A DNA stretch of 64,000 nt from Cherax quadricarinatus. Taxonomy: Eukaryota > Arthropoda > Malacostraca > Decapoda > Parastacidae. The notes below the pieces were generated by a model. That model saw only the letters and a program-made list of their open reading frames with translations. It was not told where the DNA came from and did not search any database. Both the position numbers and the translations under genes were made by a program. The DNA lies in contig NC_091312.1 in assembly GCF_038502225.1 (NCBI RefSeq), forward strand, positions 28,113,190 through 28,177,189, written 5' to 3'. Positions within the stretch are counted from its first letter, which is position 1; each line of letters starts with the position of its first letter. Shown in pieces: positions 1 to 12,092 of this stretch.

Positions 1-2580
1 GGTCATCCTGCTAGTGCTGGGTCATCCTGCTAGTGCTGAGTCCTCCTGCTAGTGCTGGGTCATACTGCTAGTGCTGGGTCATCCTGCTAGTGCTGGGTCA
101 TACTGCTAGTGCTGGGTGATCCTGCTAGTGCAGGGTCATCTTGCTAGTGCTGGGTCATACTGCTAGTGCTGGATCAAGCTGTTAGTGATGGGTCGTCCTG
201 CTAGTGCCTTGTCCTTCTGCTAGTGCTGGGTCCTCCTGCTAGTGCTGAGTCCTCCTGCTAGTGCTGGGTCATACTGCTAGTGCTGGGTCATCCTGCTAGT
301 GCTGGGTCATACTGCTAGTGCTGGGTGATCCTGCTAGTGCAGGGTCATCTTGCTAGTGCTGGGTCATACTGCTAGTGCTGGATCATGCTGCTAGTGATGG
401 GTCGTCCTGCTAGTGCCTTGTCCTCCTGCTAGTGCTGGGTCCTCCTGCTAGTGCTGGTTGATCCTGCTAGTGCTGGGTACTCCTGCTAGTGCTGGGTCCT
501 CCTGCTAGTGCTGGGTCCTCCTGCTAGTGCTGGGTCATCCTGCTAGTGCTGGGTCATCCTGCTAGTGCTGGGTCATCCTGCTAGTGCTGAATCCTCCTGC
601 TAGTGCTGGGTCCTCCTGCTAGTGCTGGGTCATCCTGCTAGTGCTGGGTCATACTGCTAGTGCTGGGTCATCCTGCTAGTGCTGGGTCATCCTGCTAGTG
701 CTGGGCCATCCTGCTAGTGCTGGGTCATCCTGCTAGTGCTGGGTCATCCTGCTAGTGCTGGGTCATCCTGCTAATGCTGGGTCCTCCTGCTAGTGCTGGG
801 TCCTCCTGGTAGTGCTGGGTCATCCTGCTAGTGCTGGGTCCTCCTGCTAGTGCTGGGTCTTCCTGCTAGTGCTGGGTCCTACTGCTAGTGCTGGGTCCTC
901 CTGCTAGTGCTGGGTCCTCCTGCTAGTGCTGGGTCATCCTGGTAGTGCTGGGTCATCCTGCTAGTGCTGGGTCCTCCTGCTAGTGCTGGGTCCTCCTGCT
1001 AGTGCTGGGTCATCCTGGTAGTACTGGGTCATCCTGCTAGTGCTGGGTCATCCTGCTAGTGCTGGGTCCTCCTGCTAGTGCTGGGTCATCCTGCTAGTGC
1101 TGGGTCATCCTGCTAGTGCTGGGTCATCCTGGTAGTACTGGGTCATCCTGCTAGTGCTGGGTCATCCTGCTAGTGCTGGGTCATCCTGCTAGTGCTGGGT
1201 CATCCTGCTAGTGCTGGGTCCTCCTGCTAGTGCTGGGTCCTCCTGCTAGTGCTGGGCCATCCTGCTAGTGCTGGGTCATCCTGCTAGTGCTGGGTCATCC
1301 TGGTAGTGCTGGGTCATCCTGCTAGTGCTGGGTCATCCTGCTAGTGCTGGGTCCTCCTGCTAGTGCTGGGTCATCCTGCTAGTGCTGGGTCATCCTGCTA
1401 GTGCTGGGTCATCCTGGTAGTACTGGGTCATCCTGCTAGTGCTGGGTCATCCTGCTAGTGCTGGGTCCTCCTGCTAGTGCTGGGTCATCCTGGTAGTGCT
1501 GGGTCATCCTGCTAGTGCTGGGTCATCCTGCTAGTGCTGGGTCCTCCTGCTAGTGCTGGGTCATCCTGCTAGTGCTGGGTCATCCTGCTAGTGCTGGGTC
1601 ATCCTGCTAGTGCTGGGTCCTCCTGCTAGTGCTGGGTCATCCTGGTAGTGCTGGGTCATCCTGCTAGTGCTGGGTCATCCTGCTAGTGCTGGGTCATCCT
1701 GCTAGTGCTGGGTCCTCCTGCTAGTGCTGGGTCATCCTGCTAGTGCTGGGTCATCCTGCTAGTGCTGGGTCCTCCTGCTAGTGCTGGGTCATCCTGGTAG
1801 TGCTGGGTCATCCTGCTAGTGCTGGGTCCTCCTGCTAGTGCTGGGTCATCCTGCTAGTGCTGGGTCCTCCTGCTAGTGCTGGGTCCTCCTGCTAGTGCTG
1901 GGTCATCCTGGTAGTGCTGGGTCATCCTGCTAGTGCTGGGTCCTCCTGCTAGTGCTGGGTCATCCTGCTAGTGCTGGGTCCTCCTGCTAGTGCTGGGTCC
2001 TCCTGCTAGTGCTGGGTCATCCTGCTAGTGCTGGGTCCTCCTGCTAGTGCTGGGTCATCCTGGTAGTGCTGGGTCATCCTGCTAGTGCTGGGTCCTCCTG
2101 CTAGTGCTGGGTCATCCTGGTAGTGCTGGGTCATCCTGCTAGTGCTGGGTCCTCCTGCTAGTGCTGGGTCATCCTGCTAGTGCTGGGTCCTCCTGCTAGT
2201 GCTGGGTCATCCTGCTAGTGCTGGGTCATCCTGCTAGTGCTGGGTCATCCTGCTAGTGCTGGGTCCTCCTGCTAGTGCTGGGTCCTCCTGCTAGTGCTGG
2301 GTCATCCTGCTAGTGCTGGGTCCTCCTGCTAGTGCTGGGTCCTCCTGCTAGTGCTGGGTCATCATGCTAGTGCTGGGTCCTCCTGCTAGTGCTGGGTCAT
2401 CCTGCTAGTGCTGGGTCATCCTGCTAGTGCTGGGTCATCCTGCTAGTGCTGGGTCATCCTGCTAGTGCTGGGTCCTCCTGCTAGTGCTGGGTCATCCTGC
2501 TAGTGCTGGGTCATCCTGCTAGTGCTGGGTCATCCTGCTAGTGCTGGGTCATCCTGCTAGTGCTGGGTCATCCTGTGAGT
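1..2580. repeat. 19-bp minisatellite array, about 135 copies
   Basis: The whole stretch is a head-to-tail repeat of the 19-bp unit GGGTCATCCTGCTAGTGCT. Common variants change CAT to CCT or GGT, and CTGCTAG to CTGGTAG. The left edge of the window cuts the array, so its true length is unknown. The consensus contains TAG and, on the other strand, CTAG and TGA, so no long reading frame is possible. A longer period is visible at the left end: eleven units (209 bp) are repeated at 35-243 and 244-452. The right end decays at about 2575 into unique sequence. Confidence 0.98.
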
Positions 2581-2866
2581 GTTGGAAATAGTGATGCTGA
2601 TTTTCATCCAGTAACTGGATTCCTTGAGATAACTGGATAATATCTCTTCTGGTCGTCTTCAAACTTTCATTATTAGTACTTCTAATTTTTGAGTCATAAT
2701 TTTTTTTCGTGGTTTCTGTAGCCTTCAGTTTGTTAAGTTTATATATTTGAAACCTTCATCATATAAATTTTCACACAATTTCATTTAGCCGTCTGGGAGA
2801 TTATTTTTATCGAAAGGTTACAAAAATACTAAATATTATCCTAAACTGAAACTATAATTTTTTTAG

Positions 2867-3037
2867 ACGCTATGGTCAATGTGCCGTCTCATATGAGAAC
2901 AACCTGTGTGAATTTCATTCAGATTTGTCTGTTGGTATAACTGATATAAATGGGAGAAAATTGGTCTTTGAGGCGCTGGTCACTATCAACGGCGAAGTTG
3001 CACAGCTCCGTGGAAACCGCTGGACAAGTATCGTCCA
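2867..3037 (+). CDS. candidate internal coding exon, product unknown
   Basis: A T-rich tract ending in TTTTTTTAG at 2858-2866 is followed by 171 bp open in one frame, then GTGAGT at 3038-3043, a consensus donor. The exon is 57 codons long and would start and end in the same phase. The peptide begins RYGQCAVSYENNLCEF and ends near VAQLRGNRWTSIV; composition is mixed and protein-like, with two Cys eight residues apart at the start. If the exon were terminal instead, the frame meets TGA at 3039-3041 and the first AATAAA downstream is at 3660. I do not recognise the family. No partner exon was found in the window, so this stays a hypothesis. Confidence 0.35.
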
Positions 3038-3043
3038 GTGAGT

Positions 3044-4371
3044 GTCTTGTGTAACTTACGGTGTTTCTCGTCACTGTGTGACATAAGCTGCTCTCCTAAA
3101 TCCACCCAATGTGGTCAGGCCACTTAAGAGAGAGGTAAAAAAATAGTTCTTGTCTACCAACACTATTCACTGCTTTATGCTACCCCATTCTTCCCCGATA
3201 TCGTCATCGATATACGATCTACAGATGTACGCCTATTAATCTAATGGGCCCTAGTCCCTTATTGCTAAGAGAAGTGTAGACTAGTGGCCTGCACGCCTGG
3301 TTGTAGCACAATACCCAAGGTAGAAACTAGGAACGAGCAAAAGGCAGTGTAGAGTAAATACCTATATATTTCTTCACCAAACGGCAACCAATAATATGTA
3401 CAATATTTACAGAGGATTTGTACAGAACGGGAATTTTGCAAAGCAACAGACACTGTAAGAACCATCTTTGACCAGACTTGAAGGCGAATCTCCCAATGTT
3501 GATTCATGACTGTACATTATTTCACAATTCTGGCGGGCTTCCTTGCCATTGGCTGGTTGAGCCAAGGTTCTAGCATAACCAGGGGGCCCCTACTCATTAT
3601 AATCTTAGCACCTGGTTCGTTGGTTGGGAGAACAATGCCTAAATGGGTGACATACGCCAAATAAAATGTAACGTACTCTTAGCATGTCACATCCCTAGGC
3701 CTTTTGTGTATCCACATGATGTGTTACCGTGCACATGATAGCTATGGCGTACCCAATAAGATATCCACTTCTGCGGCAAAATCTGAAATCTGAACAACGG
3801 CACTACCACCACCACGACTCACCCCCACCTTCACCACCATGACCCACCATCACCACTAACACAATCCCCACCATCACTACCAAACACGCGGTAAATGGTT
3901 AGCAAAACGTGGTTCCAGAAAAGCGTGAAAAACTATGCAGCACAATATGGGTGGATGAGTGGCGCAGGGACGCAAGTAATGAACTTGAATACCAGCTTCA
4001 TATTTTCGCTCCCTAGTTGCCTCCTCCTCCTCATCCTGCTAGGAGAGGATTGAGGGAAGGATTAGAAGGATCTCAGTGTCCTACGTACATGATGAAGGAT
4101 AGGGGAAGAGGAAGAAAAGGCAGGATAGGGAGAGAAGGATGCAGAAGATCACTGAAACTTGATACTTCTTACGACTGACTCACTGATCTCTGGTCTCTTA
4201 TTGAATCTAGCATTTCGCTGCATAACTAAACGCTCTGAAGGGGCGTCTTCATAATGATGACTCTTGGTCAAAGGAAACGGGGCTATCCTTCCCTTCCATG
4301 GATCGAAAAAAAATAACCTCTCATTCCACAGGCGCTATGTGACCTTCAGGCTTAAATAACCCTTTCTCGTG
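3044..4371. other. unique sequence, no gene seen
   Basis: Mixed-composition DNA between the candidate exon and the AAT tract. It contains a short ACC/CCA-rich patch at about 3800-3890 and a purine-rich patch at 4060-4150. Short open frames on the minus strand near 3265-3507 show no recognisable domain. Confidence 0.6.
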
Positions 4372-4392
4372 AATAATAACAATAATAATAAT

Positions 4393-4448
<56 letters not shown>

Positions 4449-4508
4449 GAAGAAGAAGAAAAAGAAAAAGAAGAACAACAGCAGTAATACTAATTATAAT
4501 AATAATAG
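4372..4508. repeat. (AAT)n microsatellite with AAG flank
   Basis: Perfect AAT repeats to about 4445 grade into AAGAAG and AAAAAG triplets and then degenerate AAT again. This type of tract is also the tail of the SINEs in this window, but no SINE body is visible here. Confidence 0.95.
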
Positions 4509-4583
4509 CAACCAAAGTTAATTGCCAAAATCACGAAATATGATAAAACAAGGAGGAATGCAGAACAAAAGGTTGGACTGTTG

Positions 4584-7500
4584 AGTGATGGTGTGCAGGC
4601 ACGGTGGTAGATGGTGGACAGGCACGGTGGTAGATGGTGGGCAGGCACGGTGGTAGATGGTGTGCAGGCACGGTGGTAGATGGTGGGCAGGCACGGTGGT
4701 AGATGGTGGGCAGGCACGGTGGTAGATGGTGGGCAGGCACGGTGGTAGATGGTGGGCAGGCACGGTGGTAGATGGTGTGCAGGCACGGTGGTAGATGGTG
4801 GGCAGGCACGGTGGTAGATGGTGGGCAGGCACGGTGGTAGATGGTGGGCAGGCACGGTGGTAGATGGTGGGCAGGCACGGTGGTAGATGGTGTGCAGGCA
4901 CGGTGGTAGATGGTGTGCAGGCACGGTGGTAGATGGTGGGCAGGCACGGTGGTAGATGGTGGGCAGGCACGGTGGTAGATGGTGGGCAGGCACGGTGGTA
5001 GATGGTGGGCAGGCACGGTGGTAGATGGTGGGCAGGCACGGTGGTAGATGGTGTGCAGGCACGGTGGTAGATGGTGGGCAGGCACGGTGGTAGATGGTGT
5101 GCAGGCACGGTGGTAGATGGTGGGCAGGCACGGTGGTAGATGGTGGGCAGGCACGGTGGTAGATGGTGGGCAGGCACGGTGGTAGATGGTGGGCAGGCAC
5201 GGTGGTAGATGGTGGGCAGGCACGGTGGTAGATGGTGGGCAGGCACGGTGGTAGAGGGTGGGCAGGCACATTGGTAGATGGTGGGTAGGCACGGTGGTAG
5301 ATGGTGGGCAGGCACGGTGGTAGATGGTGGGCAGGCACGGTGGTAGATGGTGGGCAGGCACGGTGGTAGATGGTGGGCAGGCACGGGGGTAGATGGTGGG
5401 CAGGCACGGTGGTAGATGGTGGGCAGGCACGGTGGTAGATGGTGGGCAGGCACGGTGGTAGATGGTGGGCAGGCACGGTGGTAGAGGGTGGGCAGGCACG
5501 GTGGTAGAGGGTGGGCAGGCACGGTGGTAGATGGTGGGCAGGCACGGTGGTAGATGGTGGGCAGGCACGGTGGTAGATGGTGGGCAGGCACGGTGGTAGA
5601 GGGTGGGCAGGCACGGCGGTAGAGGGTGGGCAGGCACGTTGGTAGATGGTGGGTAGGCACGGTGGTAGATGGTGGGCAGGCACGGTGGTAGATGGTGGGC
5701 AGGCACGGTGGTAGATGGTGGGCAGGCACGGTGGTAGATGGTGGGCAGGCACGGTGGTAGATGGTGGGCAGGCACGGTGGTAGAGGGTGGGCAGGCACGG
5801 TGGTAGAGGGTGGGCAGGCACGGTGGTAGAGGGTGGGCAGGCACGGTGGTAGAGGGTGGGCAGGCACGGTGGTAGAGGGTGGGCAGGCACGGCGGTTGAG
5901 GGTGGGCAGGCACGTTGGTAGATGGTGGGTAGGCACGGTGGTAGATGGTGGGCAGGCACGGTGGTAGATGGTGGGCAGGCACGGTGGTAGATGGTGGGCA
6001 GGCACGGTGGTAGATGGTGGGCAGGCACGGTGGTAGATGGTGGGCAGGCACGGTGGTAGATGGTGGGCAGGCACGGTGGTAGATGGTGGGCAGGCACGGT
6101 GGTAGAGGCTGGGCAGGCACGGTGGTAGAGTGTGGGCAGGCACGGTGGTAGATGAGGGCAGGCACGGTGGTAGAGGGTGGGGAGGCACGGTGGTAGAGGG
6201 TGGGCAGGCACGGCGGTTGAGGGTGGGCAGGCACGTTGGTAGATGGTGGGTAGGCACGGTGGTAGATGCTGGGCAGGCACGGTGGTAGATGGTGGGCAGG
6301 CACGGTGGTAGATGGTGGGCAGGCACGGTGGTAGATGGTGGGCAGGCACGGTGGTAGATGGTGGGCAGGCACGGTGGTAGATGGTGGGCAGGCACGGTGG
6401 TAGATGGTGGGCAGGCACGGTGGTAGAGGGTGGGCAGGCACGGTGGTAGAGTGTGGGCAGGCACGGTGGTAGATGAGGGCAGGCACGGTGGTAAAGGGTG
6501 GGGAGGCACGGTGGTAGAGGGTGGGCAGGCACGGTGGTAGATGGTGGGCAGGCACGGTGGTAGATGGTGGGCAGGCACGGTGGTAAATAGTGGGCAGGCA
6601 CGGTGGTAGAGGGTGGGCAGGCACGGTGGTAGAGGGTGGGCAGGCACGGTGGTAGAGGGTGGGCAGGCACCGTGGTGGAGGGTGGGCAGGCACGGTGGTA
6701 GAGGGTGGGCAGGCACGGTGGTAGAGGGTGGGCAGGCACGGTGGTAGAGGGTGGGCAGGCACGGTGGTAGATGGTGGGCAGGCACGGTGGTAGATGGTGG
6801 GCAGGCACGGTGATAGATGGTGGTCAGGCACGGTGGTAGATGGTGGGCAGGCACGGTGGTAGATGGTGGGCAGGCACGGTGGTAGAGGGTGGGCAGGCAC
6901 GGTGGTAGAGGGTGGGCATGCACGGTGGTAGATGGTGGGCAGGCACGGTGGTAGAGGGTGGGCAGGCACGGTGGTAGAGGGTGGGCAGGCACGGTGGTAG
7001 ATGGTGGGCAGGCACGGTGGTAGAGGGTGGGCAGGCACGGTGGTAGATGGTGGGCAGGCACGGTGGTAGAGGGTGGGCAGGCACGGTGGTAGATGGTGGG
7101 TAGGCACGGTGGTAGATGGTGGGCAGGCACGGTGGTAGATGGTGGGCAGGCACGGTGGTAGATGGTGGGCAGGCACGGTGGTAGATGGTGGGCAGGCACG
7201 GTGGTAGATGGTGGGCAGGCACGGTGGTAGATGGTGGGCAGGCACGGTGGTAGATGGTGGGCAGGCACGGTGGTAGAGGCTGGGCAGGCACGGTGGTAGA
7301 GTGTGGGCAGGCACGGTGGTAGATGAGGGCAGGCACGGTGGTAGAGGGTGGGGAGGCACGGTGGTAGAGGGTGGGCAGGCACGGCGGTTGAGGGTGGGCA
7401 GGCACGTTGGTAGATGGTGGGTAGGCACGGTGGTAGATGGTGGGCAGGCACGGTGGTAGATGGTGGGCAGGCACGGTGGTAGATGGTGGGCAGGCACGGT

Positions 7501-9447
7501 GGTAGATGGTGGGCAGGCACGGTGGTAGATGGTGGGCAGGCACGGTGGTAGATGGTGGGCAGGCACGGTGGTAGAGGGTGGGCAGGCACGGTGGTAGAGT
7601 GTGGGCAGGCACGGTGGTAGATGAGGGCAGGCACGGTGGTAAAGGGTGGGGAGGCACGGTGGTAGAGGGTGGGCAGGCACGGTGGTAGATGGTGGGCAGG
7701 CACGGTGGTAGATGGTGGGCAGGCACGGTGGTAAATAGTGGGCAGGCACGGTGGTAGAGGGTGGGCAGGCACGGTGGTAGAGGGTGGGCAGGCACGGTGG
7801 TAGAGGGTGGGCAGGCACCGTGGTGGAGGGTGGGCAGGCACGGTGGTAGAGGGTGGGCAGGCACGGTGGTAGAGGGTGGGCAGGCACGGTGGTAGAGGGT
7901 GGGCAGGCACGGTGGTAGATGGTGGGCAGGCACGGTGGTAGATGGTGGGCAGGCACGGTGATAGATGGTGGTCAGGCACGGTGGTAGATGGTGGGCAGGC
8001 ACGGTGGTAGATGGTGGGCAGGCACGGTGGTAGAGGGTGGGCAGGCACGGTGGTGGAGGGTGGGCATGCACGGTGGTAGATGGTGGGCAGGCACGGTGGT
8101 AGAGGGTGGGCAGGCACGGTGGTAGAGGGTGGGCAGGCACGGTGGTAGATGGTGGGCAGGCACGGTGGTAGAGGGTGGGCAGGCACGGTGGTAGATGGTG
8201 GGCAGGCACGGTGGTAGAGGGTGGGCAGGCACGATGGTAGAGGGTGGACAGGCACGGTGGTAGAGGGTGGGCAGGCACGGTGGTAGAGGGTGGGCAGGCA
8301 CGGTGGTAGATGGTGGGCAGGCACGGTGGTAGAGGGTGGGCAGGCACGGTGGTAGATGGTGGGCAGGCACGGTGGTAGAGGGTGGGCAGGCACGGTGGTA
8401 GAGGGTGGGCAGGCACGGTGGTAGAGTGTGGGCAGGCACGGTTGTAGATGGTGGGCAGGCACGGTGGTAGATGGTGGGCAGGCACGGTGGTAGATGGTGG
8501 GCAGGCACTGTGGTAGAGGGTGGGCAGGCACGGTGGTAGAAGGTGGGCAGGCACGGTGGTAGATGGTGGGCAGGCACGGTGGTAGAGGGTGGGCAGGCAC
8601 GGTGGTAGATGGTGGGCAGGCACGGTGGTAGAGGGTGGGCAGGCACGGTGGTAGATGGTGGGCAGGCACGGTGGTAGATGGTGGGCAGGCACGGTGGTAG
8701 AGGATGGGCAGGCACGGTGGTAGATGGTGGGCAGGCACGGTGGTAGAAGGTGGGCAGGCACGGTGGTAGAAGGTGGGCAGGCACGGTGGTAGAAGGTGGG
8801 CAGGCACGGTGGTAGAAGGTGGGCAGGTACAGTGGTAGATGGTGGGCAGGCACGGTGGTAGATGGTGGGCAGGCACGGTGGTAGAAGGTGGGCATGCACG
8901 GTGGTAGATGGTGGGCAGGCACGGTGGTAGAAGGTGGGCAGGCACGGTGGTAGAAGGTGGGCAGGTACAGTGGTAGATGGTGGGCAGGCACGGTGGTAGA
9001 TGGTGGGCAGGCACGGTGGTAGAAGGTGGGCAGGTACAGTGGTAGATGGTGGGAAGGCACGGTGGTAGATGGTGGGCAGGCACGGTGGTAGAAGGTGGGC
9101 AGGCACGGTGGTAGAAGGTGGGCAGGCACGGTGGTAGAAGGTGGGCAGGCACGGTGGTAGAAGGTGGGCAGGCACGGTGGTAGAAGGTGGGCAGGCACGG
9201 TGGTAGAAGGTGGGCAGGCACGGTGGTAGAAGGTGGGCAGGCACGGTGGTAGAAGGTGGGCAGGTACAGTGGTAGATGGTGAGCAGGCACGGTGGTAGAT
9301 GGTTGGCAGGCACGGTGGTAGATGGTTGGCAGGCACGGTGGTAGATGGTGGGCAGGCACGGTGGTAGATGCTGGGCAGGCACGGTGGTAGATGGTGGGCA
9401 GGCACGGTGGTAGATGGTGGGCAGGCACGGTGGTAGATGGGAGACAG
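4584..9447. repeat. 23-bp minisatellite array, about 210 copies
   Basis: The unit is 23 bp with core GGCACGGTGGTAGATGGTG. Frequent variants are AGAGGG, AGAAGG and TGTGC at fixed places. The plus strand of the unit has 12 G and 3 C, a strong G skew. The minus strand contains no TAA, TAG or TGA in the consensus, so all three minus frames stay open for kilobases; because 23 is not a multiple of 3, every frame encodes the same 23-residue Pro/Thr/Cys/His-rich peptide cycle. Breaks in frame come from 21-22 bp units such as the AGATGAGGGC variant. A block of about 1 kb (6110-7085) recurs at 7281-8233 with an offset of 1148-1171 bp. Confidence 0.98.
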
Positions 9448-9830
9448 GAACATGGGACAGTATAACAGAAGGGAATGAGGTCCAGGTATAATAAATGAGA
9501 CAATGAGACAATAGGGTGACTGAAATGAAGGAGAGTGGTAGTGTTATGAAATATAACTGGGTATATATGATAATTAAGAATATATGGTAATAGGGTATAT
9601 ATAATAGTAGGGCATATATGACAATTGGAAATATATGACAGATGGATACATATGATAAATGGTTATATGTGATAGTTGGGTACCCTCGTTAAGCAGTGTA
9701 GTGTAGTAATGACGTTATTTGTAATGTTTTCTGCAAATAGGAACAGGAGGGATTCAAATTCGATCCAAGAACTGAGAGGGCAACATTTCCTTGAAAAAAA
9801 GAGCCCTTGACCAGCATCAATGCACCCCGC

Positions 9831-9834
<4 letters not shown>
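9448..9834. other. AT-rich unique sequence with decayed short repeat
   Basis: At 9545-9685 the phrases 'atatatgataatt', 'atatatggtaat', 'atatatgacaatt' and 'atatgtgatagtt' recur at 20-30 bp spacing, the look of an old tandem repeat. The rest shows no gene. Confidence 0.55.

Positions 9835-9835
<1 letters not shown>

Positions 9836-9916
<81 letters not shown>
9836..9916. repeat. (GA)n microsatellite
   Basis: About 40 perfect GA dinucleotides directly after 'ctgta'. Confidence 0.98.
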
Positions 9917-9918
<2 letters not shown>

Positions 9919-10518
9919 CAGGTGGAAGCTGGGGATGTAAAGCAACAAAGAATATTTAAACTGAGGTAAGAGCAATTACCGGAAAGATAAGAAGCAGACG
10001 AACCCGGACCCCTGGTAATAGGAGTGCGATTATTACTCACTTGGGCACAGCCTGAGTCAAGGACAAGCTCGTTACTTCCTCTCTTGATTACTGCAGTAAT
10101 TACACCCATCTCAAGCCACCCCCAACTATGCATCAGGAATTATGCCTAACACACGCTTCATTGACATAATTACAAGGTTGTTGCTGCGGCTCACCAGTTA
10201 CATTGGTGCGCTGCGAGGGGCACCAAGTTAGAATTAAAATATTTCAGTAACTTACAAATTTCTTGTTTTCATGCTCAAACCTGTCAATGATGTGTTGTAT
10301 TGGGTTGAATGGTTGGGCTAAATTAAATTGCGCTTGTTATAATAAGGTTAGGTAAGTTTTTTGAGGTTCTTTTGGTACAAAATTATTAATTTTTACATTA
10401 ACATAAATGAAAAAAAATATATCTTTAAACGTATAAGAGAAAATTTTAGAAAGGACTTAATTTTAAATGAGTTCTTGCTAATTGACTAATTTTACCTATT
10501 CGGCACGGCATCTTTCAA
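9917..10518. other. unique sequence, one minus ORF with donor-like site
   Basis: A minus-strand ATG at 10131-10133 opens a 71-codon frame. A GTGAGT donor-like hexamer lies at 10035-10040 on the minus strand inside it. There is no pyrimidine-rich acceptor upstream and no recognisable domain. The rest is AT-rich. Confidence 0.35.
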
Positions 10519-10698
10519 CGCACCGGCCGTATCCCACCTAGGCAGGGTGGCCCAAAAAGAAAAGCGAAAGTTTGTCTTTTTAACTTTAGTAAGGTATACA
10601 GGAGAAGGGGTTAGTAGCCCCTTGCTCCCGTCATTGTAGTCGCCTCTTACGACACGCATGGCTTACGGAGGACGAATTCTGTTCCACTTCCCCATGGA
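10519..10698 (-). mobile_element. decapod LINE-type 3' tail fragment
   Basis: The segment contains the tail box CCCACCTAGGCAGGGTG followed by 'gcccaaaaagaaaagcgaaag' and ends at 'cttccccatggaga' just before a TA tract. A clearly related copy in the same orientation lies at 19345-19525. The same box terminates the RTE-like LINE at 12108, so I read all of these as 3' tails of minus-strand insertions. Family assignment is from memory of decapod repeats. Confidence 0.6.
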
Positions 10699-10699
10699 G

Positions 10700-11165
<466 letters not shown>

Positions 11166-11212
11166 GTTACCATTTGGTCCTAGGCACATGTCGATTAGAC
11201 ACTAGGCCTGTT
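11166..11212 (-). mobile_element. terminal module of CR1-like LINE, inverted
   Basis: These 47 bp are the reverse complement, with two or three changes, of 13992-14038, the extreme 3' segment of a LINE tail. Both copies abut a CA/GT tract on the same relative side. A diverged third copy sits at about 16388-16432. Confidence 0.6.
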
Positions 11213-11215
11213 TTA

Positions 11216-11276
11216 TGTGTATGTGTCTGTGTGCGTGTGGGCTTGTGTGTGTGTGTGTGTTTGTGTCAGTGTGGGT
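11216..11276. repeat. imperfect (GT)n tract
   Basis: GT dinucleotides interrupted by 'ctg', 'gcg' and 'gggctt'; continuous with the LINE terminal module on its left. Confidence 0.9.
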
Positions 11277-12092
11277 GCGTTAAGGAATCCTAGTTATAAT
11301 CCTCGTCCTTGCATATTACATAAAAGAGGGTCATTATGCTCAGTGTGCGAAACCACAGCCAAGAAGCAGTCAGAACAACGCTCTCTCTCTCTTGAGGACC
11401 CGGGTCGAGGAGTACAAGTCAGTTCCTCATCCATGCGACCAGTCTTCACACTAGGAAGCTGCCAGGACCTAGCATCCCCACCGGTATATTCAGGCAGCCA
11501 GTACACAAACAAGCATCACATAGGCTTATGACTAGTTAATGGTACAAGTCGGACCGTAAAGTTGCCTTAAGTTTCTTTCTGCTATGTGCGGGTAATTCGC
11601 GTATTGCTAAAGTCACGGTATGGTGATTTTTTATTCGTTAGGTAACCAGGAAAGCCCAATTTCAACCCCCTCTACCCCCTCTTCCCTCATAACTGCGGAA
11701 CAACGACGACAATCCTTGCCAATTACGTGCGATATAGGCAGCATCACCTATCAAAAAAAAAAAAAAAATCTCTTTTCATGCCACTGTATGATTACAGAGA
11801 TCAGCGAGAACAGTGGAGCGTAGTGACTGACCTACAATCACGAGAACAGGCATCAGAATACAAAAAAAAGCAAAAAAAAAAAAAAAAAGAATCAATTGCA
11901 AGAGTTTTTTCAGACAGCTGTGAAACAAGAGCTGCAGTTAGCTTGCAGTCTAATCAGCTGCTGTTCTAGTCAGCTGGTTCTCTGGTCAGCTGGTATTCTG
12001 AACATTCCAGCATGTGTCAGGGAGTAAGGACGCTGGTTCCTTCTGGTTTTCTATTTTATATATTTCTTATGGTTGGTGTGTGTGTGTTTATT
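11277..12092. other. unique sequence with A-runs
   Basis: Contains A-tracts at about 11753-11768 and 11862-11888. Near 11930-12000 'cagctg' recurs several times at 10-20 bp spacing. Short plus-strand frames reading through the A-tracts are low complexity and not credible genes. Confidence 0.5.

Noticed and set aside
4490..9511. Several minus-strand frames of 500-1,660 codons rich in Pro, Thr, Cys and His
   Set aside because: They are the 23-bp satellite read in three frames; the unit has no stop triplets on that strand, and starts are arbitrary.
9918..10133. Minus-strand ORF of 71 codons with an internal GTGAGT
   Set aside because: No acceptor, no domain, and the wording feels like a dispersed repeat; listed only as part of the unique stretch.
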